64,000 nucleotides of DNA, taken from contig CAVYMQ010000002.1 in NCBI GenBank assembly GCA_963769665.1, forward strand, positions 1 to 64,000. The letters run 5' to 3'. The translations under genes and the position numbers were made by a program. Position 1 is the stretch's first letter. Each line of letters begins with the position of its first letter. This document shows positions 13,988 through 22,147 of the stretch, one piece after another. The notes under the pieces were generated by a model that saw only the letters and a list, made by a program, of their open reading frames with translations, was not told the DNA's origin and made no database searches. This DNA is from JACCTU01 sp963769665 (GTDB taxonomy: Bacteria > Actinomycetota > Thermoleophilia > Gaiellales > Gaiellaceae).

Positions 13988-14989
13988 GGCGAGCAGCGAC
14001 TCGAACGTCGGGTCGTTCGGGTTCCGCGCAGGTCGCACCTCGCGCCAGGTGCAGTCCTTCGGGTCCTTGTCGTCGCGAAAGCGGATCAGCCGGGTGCCGT
14101 GGCGGAACCGGTTGCCTTGCACCTTGTCGTAGCGCACCTCCGCAACCAGCTCGGGCCGGAGCGCGGTCTCCTCGAGGTCGCCGGTGCCCCAGCGGTTTGG
14201 CTCGGAGAAGCGCCGCTTCGGTGCGTTCTTCAGCAGCGGCTTGACGAGCTTCAAGATCTCGGCGTGCTTCTTCGCCCCGATCGCGGCGGAGCCCACGTAG
14301 TCGATCTCGCCGTCGTCACGGTAAAGACCGAGGAGCAACGTCGCGAGGTGCGTAGGCTTCGACTTCCAGCGCACGCCGACGACTGCGCAGTCCGCGGTCT
14401 TGAAGGGCTTGACCTTGGCCACGGCCTCCCGCGAGCCGGGGCGGTACGGGAGGTCGAGCCGCTTTGCGATCACGCCGTCGAGCCCCGCGGCCTCGAAGGT
14501 GTCGAGCCAGCCGCGCGCCTGTTCGAGATCGGTCGTCGCCGGCGACAGCTTGAAGCCCTTCGCAACCTTCTCGAGCTCTCTGCGGCGCTTCGCGAGCGGC
14601 AGCTCGTGGACGGGCTTGCCTTTCCAGAGCAGCACGTCGAACGCGATGAACTCGGCGGGAATCTCCGCGGCCAGCTTGTTGACGCGGCTCTCCGCCGGGT
14701 GCAGCCGCATCTGCATCAGCTCGAAGTCGAGCATGCCGTCGCGCGCGATCACGATCTCGCCGTCGAGTGCCGAGTGGGGAGGCAGCAGGTCGCCGAGCGG
14801 TCTCAGCTCAGGGAAGTAGCGGAGCAGCGGACGCTCCTTGCGCGACCAGAGGGCGAGCTCGCCGCCGTCGTTCTCGAGCACCCCCCGGAAGCCGTCCCAC
14901 TTCGGCTCGTACTGCCAGCCGTCGCCTTCTGGGAGCTCGGAGACGAGCTCGGCCTCCATCGGGGGGAAGGGGACGTCCGGGCCCGGCAC
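13982..14989 (-). CDS. ATP-dependent DNA ligase (LigC/LigD ligase-domain type)
   Basis: 335 residues. The adenylation domain has the lysine motif YEPKWDGFRG (about residue 30), ALDGEIVI, FIAFDVLLW, GLDGVIAKRLD and VKVKPFKTADCAVVG (motifs I to V). It is followed by an OB domain (KPTHLATLLLGLYRDDGEIDYVG ... CTWREVRP). The start may be GTG 14989 or the internal ATG ten residues later (MEAELV). It lacks polymerase and nuclease domains and probably works with the nearby stand-alone PrimPol in gap or break repair. Confidence 0.92.
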   Translation of the reverse strand: MPGPDVPFPPMEAELVSELPEGDGWQYEPKWDGFRGVLENDGGELALWSRKERPLLRYFPELRPLGDLLPPHSALDGEIVIARDGMLDFELMQMRLHPAESRVNKLAAEIPAEFIAFDVLLWKGKPVHELPLAKRRRELEKVAKGFKLSPATTDLEQARGWLDTFEAAGLDGVIAKRLDLPYRPGSREAVAKVKPFKTADCAVVGVRWKSKPTHLATLLLGLYRDDGEIDYVGSAAIGAKKHAEILKLVKPLLKNAPKRRFSEPNRWGTGDLEETALRPELVAEVRYDKVQGNRFRHGTRLIRFRDDKDPKDCTWREVRPARNPNDPTFESLLAS

Positions 14990-14999
14990 GCCAGAGAAC

Positions 15000-16145
15000 C
15001 TACTCGGATCGGGCTAGCGGAAGGAACGTCCGGCCCCCGCAACGGGGGCAGCCGTCACCGCGTAGTGCCTCGATCGTCGACCACGCCTGTCGGTGACCGA
15101 CCGGCTGAGCGCGGCGGCAGCCGCGGCACCGGTAACGGCGGATCGGTGGCCGGAGGTCGCCGGTGTACAGGCGGCCGTCGTAGCGCGCCGAGAGCAACGG
15201 CCGCAGCTCGCTCGTGCTCGCGAGCTGGTACAGGTGACTAACTCCTCCGAGCGCGCCGGCGCCGAGATACTCGTTGAAGTTCCGCACGAGCCGGCGAACC
15301 ACGAACCCCATCTCAGCGATCGCGCGCTGAACGTGAAGCAACTCCTCTGGCCGCTTTCCGCCGAACGCGAAGAAGACGTCGGCCCGTGACTCCCCGTCGA
15401 CTGCCTCTGCCGCGCGGGAGAGGAAGAGCGTCGCCCCCTCGACCGTGTACGGGGGATCGGTGAACACGGTGTCGATCGAGCCTCGGAGGCCGGAGGGAAG
15501 CGGGTCGCGCAGGTCATGCGCGATGACGTGCACGTCGAAGGGTGCGCGCCTGAGAAACGCAACGATGTCTCGGTCGACCTCGACCACATCGATTCGGGCG
15601 GGGCGCACGCCGAGGTGCTCGGCGACGAGGGAGATCGCGAGCGACGTGAGGTCGTCGTCGCCGAGCAGGAGAACGCGTCGGCCGTCGAGCGCGCCCGCTT
15701 CGTGCAGCGCGAGCACGCGCCGGATCTTCGTCTCGACGTCGCAGTGCACCTGATCGAGCTCGACTCGTGCAGTGGGCGCTCGAGCCGCGAACGACGCAAG
15801 CCGCCGTGCAACCGGGGCGAGGGATGCCGGGACGACGATCTCCCGCTGCGCGCACGCCGGGCAGGCTGCTTCGGCCGCGATCTCGTCGCCCGGTGTCGCG
15901 AACAGCTCCCGACCGTGCGCCGTCAGCTGAACCGGGCGGGCACGGTCGACGACGCCGCGCTTCCGGAGCTCGTTGCAGATCGCGCTGACGATCGGGATCG
16001 GGAGCTCGGTGACGCGGCTGATCTTCCGGACCGCAACGGGCTCGAGTCGGGCAGCTGCGCGCACGACGTCGCGAACGCCCGCATCGCCCTCGGCCAGGCC
16101 GACGCTCGCGGCAACCTCGTGGACGATCCGGGCCGACTCCGTCAT
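15000..16145 (-). CDS. bpsA: BpsA-like branched-chain polyamine synthase (N4-aminopropyltransferase)
   Basis: 381 residues. It contains the diagnostic GDDDLTSLAIS acidic motif, FTDPPYTVEGA and an N-terminal winged-helix-like region (AVRKISRVTELPIPIVSAICNEL), as in COG1568/BpsA. The family transfers aminopropyl groups from decarboxylated AdoMet to the N4 of spermidine, giving branched polyamines. A CPAC motif sits in the linker. The C-terminus has an extra Cys-rich ribbon (CRGCRR ... CPRCGG) that looks metal-binding and makes the protein somewhat long for the family. ATG 16145 overlaps the speD stop (ATGA), so the two are co-translated. The family match is strong; activity on spermidine is inferred. 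Confidence 0.82.
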   Translation of the reverse strand: MTESARIVHEVAASVGLAEGDAGVRDVVRAAARLEPVAVRKISRVTELPIPIVSAICNELRKRGVVDRARPVQLTAHGRELFATPGDEIAAEAACPACAQREIVVPASLAPVARRLASFAARAPTARVELDQVHCDVETKIRRVLALHEAGALDGRRVLLLGDDDLTSLAISLVAEHLGVRPARIDVVEVDRDIVAFLRRAPFDVHVIAHDLRDPLPSGLRGSIDTVFTDPPYTVEGATLFLSRAAEAVDGESRADVFFAFGGKRPEELLHVQRAIAEMGFVVRRLVRNFNEYLGAGALGGVSHLYQLASTSELRPLLSARYDGRLYTGDLRPPIRRYRCRGCRRAQPVGHRQAWSTIEALRGDGCPRCGGRTFLPLARSE

Positions 16146-16501
16146 CGGCGGCCGCGAGCCAGGATCGAGATCGTTGTCCGTGTCGCTCCGAGACGCTCGC
16201 TGACGACTTGAAGTGCCAAGTCGCCGTCCACGTCGCCGTACGTCAGCAGGTCGACGTTCGCGAGCGACAGTTCTGGCCACGTGTGGATGCTCAGGTGGGA
16301 CTGGGCGAGGAGGAGCACGCCCGTCAACGCGCCGTTCGGAAACGTGTGGAATGCCTCTCCCACGACTCGCGCGCGCCCGAGATCCGCACCTGCGCGGAGG
16401 ATCGTTCGGAGCTCGGTTTCGTCGATCAGGATCGCCGGATCGGCGACCCAAGCGTCGAGCGTGTACAGGCGCATCGACGCCGCTGCCGGTTCGAGGTTCA
16501 A
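16142..16501 (-). CDS. SpeD-family pyruvoyl decarboxylase (AdoMetDC homologue lacking the catalytic Cys)
   Basis: 119 residues, the length of class 1b AdoMet decarboxylases. The self-processing motif is present as AQSHLSIHTWPE, with the serine that becomes pyruvoyl and the processing histidine; the residue before the serine is Q rather than the usual E. Twenty residues after that serine the family has the proton-donor cysteine (FTCGE in the Thermotoga enzyme). Here the codon is TAC and the motif reads LLTYGD. TTG 16501 is chosen because AGGAGG lies six bases upstream; ATG 16474 is in frame but has no ribosome site. It is coupled to bpsA. It may be an AdoMetDC with altered chemistry, or one of the SpeD homologues repurposed to decarboxylate ornithine or arginine. 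Confidence 0.8.
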   Translation of the reverse strand: MNLEPAAASMRLYTLDAWVADPAILIDETELRTILRAGADLGRARVVGEAFHTFPNGALTGVLLLAQSHLSIHTWPELSLANVDLLTYGDVDGDLALQVVSERLGATRTTISILARGRR

Positions 16502-16574
16502 TCGTCCTCCTGGAGCGGGGGTCAGAGACGACGGCCGCCGCCCTTCGCGCCGAGGAGGTGAGAAGCGCCTCGGG

Positions 16575-16613
16575 CTAGCGGTGGCCGAAGGAGGTGCGGG
16601 TCAACTCAGTCAT
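16575..16613 (-). CDS. Possible 12-residue leader peptide upstream of speD
   Basis: ATG 16613 begins a 12-codon frame (MTELTRTSFGHR) ending at TAG, 74 bases before the speD TTG. A ribosome site, GGAAGGAG, lies about nine bases upstream. It is on the same strand and in the leader of the polyamine operon, where small upstream frames that sense polyamines are known in other organisms. Whether it is translated is inference. Confidence 0.35.
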   Translation of the reverse strand: MTELTRTSFGHR

Positions 16614-16717
16614 CAGTGCACTCTCCTTCCGCTCGACTACGCCCGAGATTGAAGTATGCGTGTCGGCCGGACAGACCGCAAACGCGGGAGCTCGGGGCGG
16701 TGTGGAACCCTAGTCCC

Positions 16718-16993
16718 GTGAACCTGGACGGTGTTTGGACGGTAGAGCGGGTGAGCGGCGCGCTGCCGCCGATGTCCCGTGTCATCAAGCGGATCGACGG
16801 CGCCTCGGGTGTCACCGTCGCCGGTCGTCTTCGGATGCGGTTCGACGTGCGCGGGAACGAGCTGCGCTACCGCGCGCCGTTCATCGGCGTCGTCGACGTT
16901 CTCGAGCCGGCGGGCGAGGGCTGGAGCGGTCGCGCGACCTGGTTCGGTCGAGAGTTCGGGCGTTTTCGGATGAGGAGAGTTCTCGGGACGTAG
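16718..16993 (+). CDS. Small conserved-looking protein of unknown function
   Basis: 91 residues from GTG 16718 (VNLDGVWTVERVSGALPPM). The pattern of alternating hydrophobics (VTVAGRLRMRFDVRGNELRYRA, then GWSGRATWFGREFGRFRM) suggests a small beta-barrel or lipocalin-like fold. A longer frame starts at 16616 but its first part overlaps the speD leader and looks non-coding. It precedes fabF by 22 bases, so it may be co-transcribed. I do not recognise a family. Confidence 0.6.
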   Translation: MNLDGVWTVERVSGALPPMSRVIKRIDGASGVTVAGRLRMRFDVRGNELRYRAPFIGVVDVLEPAGEGWSGRATWFGREFGRFRMRRVLGT

Positions 16994-17015
16994 GGGTGTC
17001 TGGTAAACCAAGCAG

Positions 17016-18248
17016 ATGCGCCGCGTAGTCGTGACCGGGCTTGGGGCTGTGACGCCGATCGGAAACGACGTGGCCTCGTCCTGGGACGCCGCTCTCAACG
17101 GGCGCAGCGGGGTCGACTTCATCGGCGCGTTCGACACCGAGGGGTTCCCCGTGCGGATCGCCGCCGAGGTCAAGAGCTTCGACCCGACGACCGTCATTTC
17201 GGCCAAGGAGGCACGCAAGCTCGACCGGAACGTGCAGTTCGCCGTCGCCTCTGCCAAGGAGGCGGTCGCGGACGCGGGGCTGAACGGCTTCGACCCGACG
17301 CGCGTCGGGATCGTCTTCGGCTCCGCGATCGGCGGGCTGCTCGGGATCATGGAACAGGCCGAGGTGCTGCGCGAGCGCGGGCCGGACCGCATCTCGCCGA
17401 ACTTCCTGCCGAACGTGCTCGTCGACTCGGCCAGCGGACAGCTTGCCATCTCGCTCGGGATCCGCGGGCCGAACTACGCGCCGGTCTCCGCCTGCGCGAC
17501 CGGCTCGCACGCGGTCGGTGAGGGCGCCGAGCTCATCCGGCGCGGTGACGCCGACGCGGTGATTTCGGGCGGGACGGAGGCGTGCATCCACCCGCTGATC
17601 CTGGCGGGCTTCTGCGCGATGCGCGGCCTCGCGGCCGAGGACGAGCACCCGCCGCGCGCGTCGCGTCCGTTCGACGCGACGCGAGAGGGGTTCGTGATGG
17701 GCGAGGGCTCGTGCACGCTCGTGCTCGAGGAGCTCGAGCAGGCGCGCGCCCGCGGTGCGCGGATCTACGCCGAGGTGCTCGGCTACGGCGCCTCGAACGA
17801 CGCGCACCACATGGCCCAGCCGGAACCGGAAGCAATCGGCGTGAGCGACATGATGCGTGCGGCGCTACGCCGCGCAAATGTCGACCCCAAGCGCGTCGGG
17901 TACATCAACGCGCACGGGACCTCGACGCCGCTGGGCGATCTCGCCGAGACGCGTGCGATCAAGCAGGTCTTCGGCGACCACGCCTACGAGCTCGCGGTCT
18001 CGTCGACGAAGTCGGTCACCGGCCACTGTTTCGGGGCGGCCGGCGCGGTCGAGGCGATGATGTGCGTGCTCGCGCTGCACCACGGCGAGCTACCGCCGAC
18101 GGCGAACTACGAGCACCCCGACCCCGAGTGCGACCTCGACTACGTGCCGAACGAGTCGCGCAAGGTGCAAGTGGACGTCGCGCTCTCCAACGCGATGGGC
18201 CTCGGCGGCCACAACGCGTGCGTGCTGCTCGCGCGTTACTCCGAGTAG
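17016..18248 (+). CDS. fabF: Beta-ketoacyl-ACP synthase II
   Basis: 410 residues, full length for KAS II. The active-site cysteine is in SACATGSHAVGEGAE and the two histidines are in INAHGTSTPLGD and KSVTGHCFGAAGA. VVVTGLGAVTPIG opens the thiolase fold and GGTEACI follows. It condenses malonyl-ACP with acyl-ACP in fatty-acid elongation. No acpP or fabD is adjacent, so this is a stand-alone copy. It overlaps the convergent HAD gene by 13 bases. Confidence 0.95.
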   Translation: MRRVVVTGLGAVTPIGNDVASSWDAALNGRSGVDFIGAFDTEGFPVRIAAEVKSFDPTTVISAKEARKLDRNVQFAVASAKEAVADAGLNGFDPTRVGIVFGSAIGGLLGIMEQAEVLRERGPDRISPNFLPNVLVDSASGQLAISLGIRGPNYAPVSACATGSHAVGEGAELIRRGDADAVISGGTEACIHPLILAGFCAMRGLAAEDEHPPRASRPFDATREGFVMGEGSCTLVLEELEQARARGARIYAEVLGYGASNDAHHMAQPEPEAIGVSDMMRAALRRANVDPKRVGYINAHGTSTPLGDLAETRAIKQVFGDHAYELAVSSTKSVTGHCFGAAGAVEAMMCVLALHHGELPPTANYEHPDPECDLDYVPNESRKVQVDVALSNAMGLGGHNACVLLARYSE

Positions 18249-18895
18249 TCGGGATCGATCACGCCGGGCGTCAGCTCGTCCAGCGAGTTGAGGATCTCGT
18301 CGGTGAGTGCGAGGACGTCAGCGTCCGGTGGGAAGTGCGCGTTCGGGATCGCCACGACGCGCAGGCCCGCAGCGTGCGCGCTGCGGATCCCGTTGCCCGA
18401 GTCCTCGACTGCGGCGGCGTGCGCGGGCTCGACACCGAGCCGCCTCACCGCTTCTAGGTAGACGTCGGGCGCCGGCTTGCCGCGTCCCACCTCCTCGGAC
18501 GAGACCGTGACGGCGAAGAAGTGCGCGAGGCCGCCGAGCTCGAGGGCGAGGTCGATCAGCGGGCGGTTCGACGACGAGGCGAGGCCGAGCGGCCACCGCG
18601 CGGCGAGGCGCTCGACTGCCTCGCGCGTGCCCGGGATCAGCGGCAGCCGCTCCCGGTAGCGAGCCTCCATTCGCCGCACGACCTCCTCGGCGATCTCGTC
18701 GGGCGACTCGGTCAGCCCGACCACCTCGTGCATGTAGCGCGACCACTCGGGCGAGCTCATCCCCATCATGTCCGCCTGCGCGCGGTCCGACCATTGCCCG
18801 CCGCGCTCGCGTGCGAGCTCTTCGCGCACCTCGTCCCAGAGCTGCTCGGTGTCGATGAGCACTCCGTCGAGGTCGAAGACGACGGCGTCGATCAC
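18236..18895 (-). CDS. HAD-family phosphatase (beta-phosphoglucomutase/phosphatase-like)
   Basis: 219 residues from GTG 18895. HAD motifs are present: I DAVVFDLDGVLIDTE; II LASSSNRP; III the lysine in GRGKPAPDVYLEA; IV AVEDSGNGIRSAHAAG. A subclass I cap lies between motifs I and II. The substrate is a phosphorylated small molecule, not predictable. The start overlaps the flavin-reductase stop (GTGA), so the two genes form a coupled pair. Confidence 0.9.
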   Translation of the reverse strand: MIDAVVFDLDGVLIDTEQLWDEVREELARERGGQWSDRAQADMMGMSSPEWSRYMHEVVGLTESPDEIAEEVVRRMEARYRERLPLIPGTREAVERLAARWPLGLASSSNRPLIDLALELGGLAHFFAVTVSSEEVGRGKPAPDVYLEAVRRLGVEPAHAAAVEDSGNGIRSAHAAGLRVVAIPNAHFPPDADVLALTDEILNSLDELTPGVIDPDYSE

Positions 18896-19353
18896 GCCGA
18901 GATGTAGCGCCCGTCGCGGTAGACGAGCCCGGGCGCCGCCCGGCCGACCTCGATGCGCTCGACTTCGCCGACGAAGAACGTGTGGTCGCCGGCGTCGTGC
19001 TCGGAGTGCAGCGAGCACTCCAGCCACGACACCGCCCCTTCGAGCAGCGGGCCACGCCAGGTGTCGCGTACCGCGACACCTTCCCATTGGGCGATCGGCG
19101 GCACGCTGCGAGCGAAGTGCTGTGCGAGCGCGGCCTGGTCGCCCGCGAGCACGCTGACCGCAAAGCCGCCGGCCTCGCGCAGAAGCTCGTGCGCCTGCGC
19201 GTCGTGACCGATCGACACGCCGACGAGCGCAGGCTCAAGCGAGAGCGAGACGAGTGAGCCGACCGTGAGGCCGTACGGCACGGGCACGGTCAGCACCGCG
19301 ATCCCCGAAGGGAACCGACGCATCGCCGAGCGGAGCTCTTCGCCAGTCACCAC
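18892..19353 (-). CDS. Flavin reductase-like FMN-binding protein
   Basis: About 153 residues with the flavin reductase domain: MRRFPSGIAVLTVP, VGSLVSLSLEPALVGVSIGHDAQAHELLREAGGFAVSVLA, and the C-terminal GDHTFFVGEVERIEV with YRDGRY. Such proteins supply reduced FMN to partner oxygenases or bind FMN in their own right. GTG 19350 is an equally good start. No monooxygenase is adjacent. Confidence 0.87.
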   Translation of the reverse strand: MVTGEELRSAMRRFPSGIAVLTVPVPYGLTVGSLVSLSLEPALVGVSIGHDAQAHELLREAGGFAVSVLAGDQAALAQHFARSVPPIAQWEGVAVRDTWRGPLLEGAVSWLECSLHSEHDAGDHTFFVGEVERIEVGRAAPGLVYRDGRYISA

Positions 19354-19422
19354 GGGACGATGCTAGAGCGAGAGCGAGAGCGGAGAGCGAAGGGCGGGGG
19401 TACCGCCCTTATCCCTTGGTGC

Positions 19423-19851
19423 CTAGACCCTCGCGGTGCGCTCGCGTCCGAGGAGCAGACCCGCTCCCAGCAGGACGACGCCGAGCGCGAAGTGCAGCCA
19501 GTGGTCGGCCGAGTTCGCGGGCAGCCAGTCGAGGCCGCCGATCAGGCCGACGATCCACAGCAGCAGGTAGACGACGCCGCCGCCGACGAGAAACGTTCGA
19601 GCACCCTCCGGAGTGCGCGCGAGCGCAAGGCCGACGATCCCGAAGAGCAGGTGCACGATGTTGTGCAGGATGCTCACGTTGAAGATCCCGAGCAGCTGGG
19701 CCTCGGAGCCGTCGCCTGCGAAATCGCCGGGCGCGTCCGAGGTTATGCCGGGGATGAAGCCGAGAATCCCGACGAGCAGGAACACGACGCCGAACAGCTG
19801 GGCCGTCGTCGTGAGCAGATCCCGCTCGGCCGGCATTGTCCGATCAACCAT
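19423..19851 (-). CDS. DUF4383 membrane protein
   Basis: 142 residues with four membrane helices and the DUF4383 signature LLGIFNVSILHNIVHLLFGIVGL, then LVGGGVVYLLLWIVGLI and DHWLHFALGVVLLGAGLLLGR. This family is common in actinobacteria and cyanobacteria and has no known function. It stands alone, 26 bases from the next leftward gene. Confidence 0.85.
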   Translation of the reverse strand: MVDRTMPAERDLLTTTAQLFGVVFLLVGILGFIPGITSDAPGDFAGDGSEAQLLGIFNVSILHNIVHLLFGIVGLALARTPEGARTFLVGGGVVYLLLWIVGLIGGLDWLPANSADHWLHFALGVVLLGAGLLLGRERTARV

Positions 19852-19877
19852 AGAAACCTCCTGAAGTAGCGAATCGA

Positions 19878-20951
19878 TTAAAGCAGCGTGACCCAGTACG
19901 CGACGATGACGAGCAGCAAGCTGAGCGTCCCGGCAAGCGTGACTGCGGCCCTGTTTCGTGCCAGCACCGCCCCCGCCGTGGCGACGGGAAGAACGCGCGC
20001 GGGGAGCACCGCCACAACGAGCGCGGCCATCGCGAGTCCGAGCAGGAAGTAGAACGCAGGATTGAGCGACGCGGCGGCCTCTGCGGCATCCGTGAAGGCC
20101 GTGCCGAGGACGTGCGGCCCTGGGTCAGTTGCGGCACGAACCGCGTTCGCCGCCGCCGCGGCTTCGGTTCGGTCCGGGGAGCTCTGTGCGATCGGCGCTG
20201 CGAAGGCGACGTTCGCGGTGACCGTCTCGGCGTCGCACACGCTCGGGGATAGCCTCCTGGGGCTCCGCGTCGGCTTGCCTTTGAGGATCGCGAACCGGAC
20301 GGTGCCGGAGGGCGTCGTGGCAACGTAGGTGCCGTCGCGCAGCGGACGACCCGAGATGCGACCGTTGAAGCGGAAGCGGTTCGGGCCGCTCCGGGCGGGG
20401 ACGAGGAGCCGGCCTGCACTTCGGCAGACGGGGGCGACCTGCCTCAGGCGGATCGCGGTTCGGCCCGAGGCGCTTGCGCGGAAGGCGAGCACGACGCTCG
20501 GCCGTCGTTTCGGGGTCGTCGCCTGACCGGACCTTTCGCCCGCCGGTCTCCCTCCGGTGGCGCGCGACCCGCTGCCCGCAGGCGGCCCGCCGCCCGCGGA
20601 GGTCCCGGTGCCCGCAGGCGCCGCGCTGCTGGCGGGCAGCACCTGAGCTGCGGGCGAGTCGCCGGCGGCCGCGATCGGCGCCGCGGGGGCCTTAGGTGCC
20701 GTAGGTGCCTTAGGTGCCGTGGGCGCGGTCGGCACTGGAACGGCCGGCGGCTGAGGAGCCGAAGGCGGCGGCGGAGCGGGCACGGGCGGCAGCGCCGGGC
20801 GTGGAGCGGTCGGCGGCGGCGGGAGCGGCAGCGCCGGTGGCGGCGGCAGCGGTGGCAGCGGTGGCACCGGAGGCGGTGCCGGGAGCTGCGCGACGGCGGC
20901 CGTAGGCACGACCGCCAGGCTGAGCAGGAGAGTCAAAACCGTGCGCCGCAT
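19878..20951 (-). CDS. Secreted proline/alanine-rich protein with C-terminal membrane helices
   Basis: 357 residues. A signal peptide (TVLTLLLSLAVVPTAAVAQ) is followed by about 65 residues made mostly of PP repeats, then a TAPKAP repeat and a Gly/Ser/Thr-rich linker to about residue 145. A folded part (about 150-235) has SVVLAFRASASGRTAIRLRQ and RFRFNGRISGRPLRDGTYVATTP, resembling a small beta-sandwich. Two C-terminal helices (FYFLLGLAMAALVVAVLP and VTLAGTLSLLLVIVAYWV) anchor it. The low-complexity part should extend through the cell wall. No family recognised; the reading frame is supported by the clean signal peptide and helices. Confidence 0.7.
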   Translation of the reverse strand: MRRTVLTLLLSLAVVPTAAVAQLPAPPPVPPLPPLPPPPALPLPPPPTAPRPALPPVPAPPPPSAPQPPAVPVPTAPTAPKAPTAPKAPAAPIAAAGDSPAAQVLPASSAAPAGTGTSAGGGPPAGSGSRATGGRPAGERSGQATTPKRRPSVVLAFRASASGRTAIRLRQVAPVCRSAGRLLVPARSGPNRFRFNGRISGRPLRDGTYVATTPSGTVRFAILKGKPTRSPRRLSPSVCDAETVTANVAFAAPIAQSSPDRTEAAAAANAVRAATDPGPHVLGTAFTDAAEAAASLNPAFYFLLGLAMAALVVAVLPARVLPVATAGAVLARNRAAVTLAGTLSLLLVIVAYWVTLL

Positions 20952-21025
20952 ACGGATCCATAGACAGAACGCCCGAGCGCCCGAAACGGTTTCGGGTATC
21001 TGCCCCTTCGGGCAGAATCGGCCCC

Positions 21026-21472
21026 ATGGGACGCGAGACCTCGTTCCCCGACCTATACGAACTGCTAGGTGCGAGCCGCGAGGCCGGGCCCGACGAGCTC
21101 AAGGCCGCCTACCACGCCAGGGCACGCGAGCTGCACCCCGACGTCTCGGGGGACGCGGACGCCGAGGCCCGCTTCCGCGAGGTCTGCCACGCGTACGCCG
21201 TGCTCTCGAAGCCGCGCTCCCGGCTGCTCTACGACCGGCTTGCGTACCGGGGGCCGGGCGGCGGCGGGTTCGGCCCGGTGCACGAAGGCGTGGGGAAGCC
21301 GACCCGTGAATCGGCCCACCTCTCGGACGACGAGCTCGTGGACTGGGTCTTCAACGACGAGCCGACCAACCCGGCGCTGGCCGTTCCGACGGAGGAGCGG
21401 CTCCTGCGCTACATGGCGGGGGCCGCGCTGCTCGTCGCGATCGTTTTCCTGGTCGCGATCCTCCTCAACTGA
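21026..21472 (+). CDS. J-domain membrane protein
   Basis: 148 residues. An N-terminal J domain (about 8-70) with DLYELLGASREAGPDELKAAYHARARELHPDVSGD contains the HPD tripeptide needed to stimulate DnaK ATPase. A linker with an acidic SDDELVDWVFNDEP follows, then one C-terminal membrane helix (MAGAALLVAIVFLVAILLN). It lacks the G/F and zinc-finger regions of DnaJ, so it is a type III J protein, probably bringing Hsp70 to the membrane. Confidence 0.88.
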   Translation: MGRETSFPDLYELLGASREAGPDELKAAYHARARELHPDVSGDADAEARFREVCHAYAVLSKPRSRLLYDRLAYRGPGGGGFGPVHEGVGKPTRESAHLSDDELVDWVFNDEPTNPALAVPTEERLLRYMAGAALLVAIVFLVAILLN

Positions 21473-21491
21473 CAGCTGGTAAGGATTCGGC

Positions 21492-22031
21492 GTGACCGAG
21501 TCCGTTCCGGAAGCACAGCTGAAGCAGGCCGAGCTCGGGCTCGTCGTCGAGAGCGAGGGTTGGTTCGTGGTCAACGCGCGAGATGTGAGGTGGGTGCGAA
21601 GCGACGCGCGTGGCCAGGACACGGACTTCGAAGGCAAGCAGGAGTTCCCCGAGCTCGGTTTCCGCATCCACGTTCTCGAGCCTGGTCAGCGGAACGGCAT
21701 GTACCACGGCGAGGGCGGTCAGGAGGACTTCCTCGTCGTCTCCGGTGAGTGTGTGCTCGTGATCGAAGGCGAGGAACGCCGGCTCAAGGCCTGGGACTTC
21801 GTCCACTGCCCGCCGTGGACGCAGCACATCTTTGTCGGCGCCGGTGACGGGCCCTGCGTGATCGTCATGGTCGGCAGCCGAGCGGGCGGCACCGAGATCC
21901 TCTATCCCGTCAACGAGGTCGCCGCGAAGCACGGCGCGAGCGTGCTCGAGGAAACATCGAAGCCTGACGAGGCCTACGCCAACTCGGGGCCGGAGGAGTG
22001 GTCGGCGTACCGCGAGGGTTGGCTGCCGTAG
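21492..22031 (+). CDS. Cupin-domain protein
   Basis: 179 residues with a single cupin barrel. Motif 1 is RNGMYHGEGGQEDFLVVSGECVL and motif 2 is WDFVHCPPWTQHIFVGAG. The metal ligands (H, E, H) are in place. A tail of ~55 residues contains EEWSAYREGWLP. The family includes dioxygenases, isomerases and binding proteins; the specific role is not predictable. It follows the J protein by 19 bases. Confidence 0.82.
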   Translation: MTESVPEAQLKQAELGLVVESEGWFVVNARDVRWVRSDARGQDTDFEGKQEFPELGFRIHVLEPGQRNGMYHGEGGQEDFLVVSGECVLVIEGEERRLKAWDFVHCPPWTQHIFVGAGDGPCVIVMVGSRAGGTEILYPVNEVAAKHGASVLEETSKPDEAYANSGPEEWSAYREGWLP

Positions 22032-22147
22032 CGCCCCGCAAAGTGGTTGAAACCCGCTGACCGTCGGATCCGGTGCCGCGACCGATGAGCGTTCGGTGGT
22101 CTGCCAGTCTCTACGGCGTACGGATCCGTAACCGACTCGGGAGCAGC

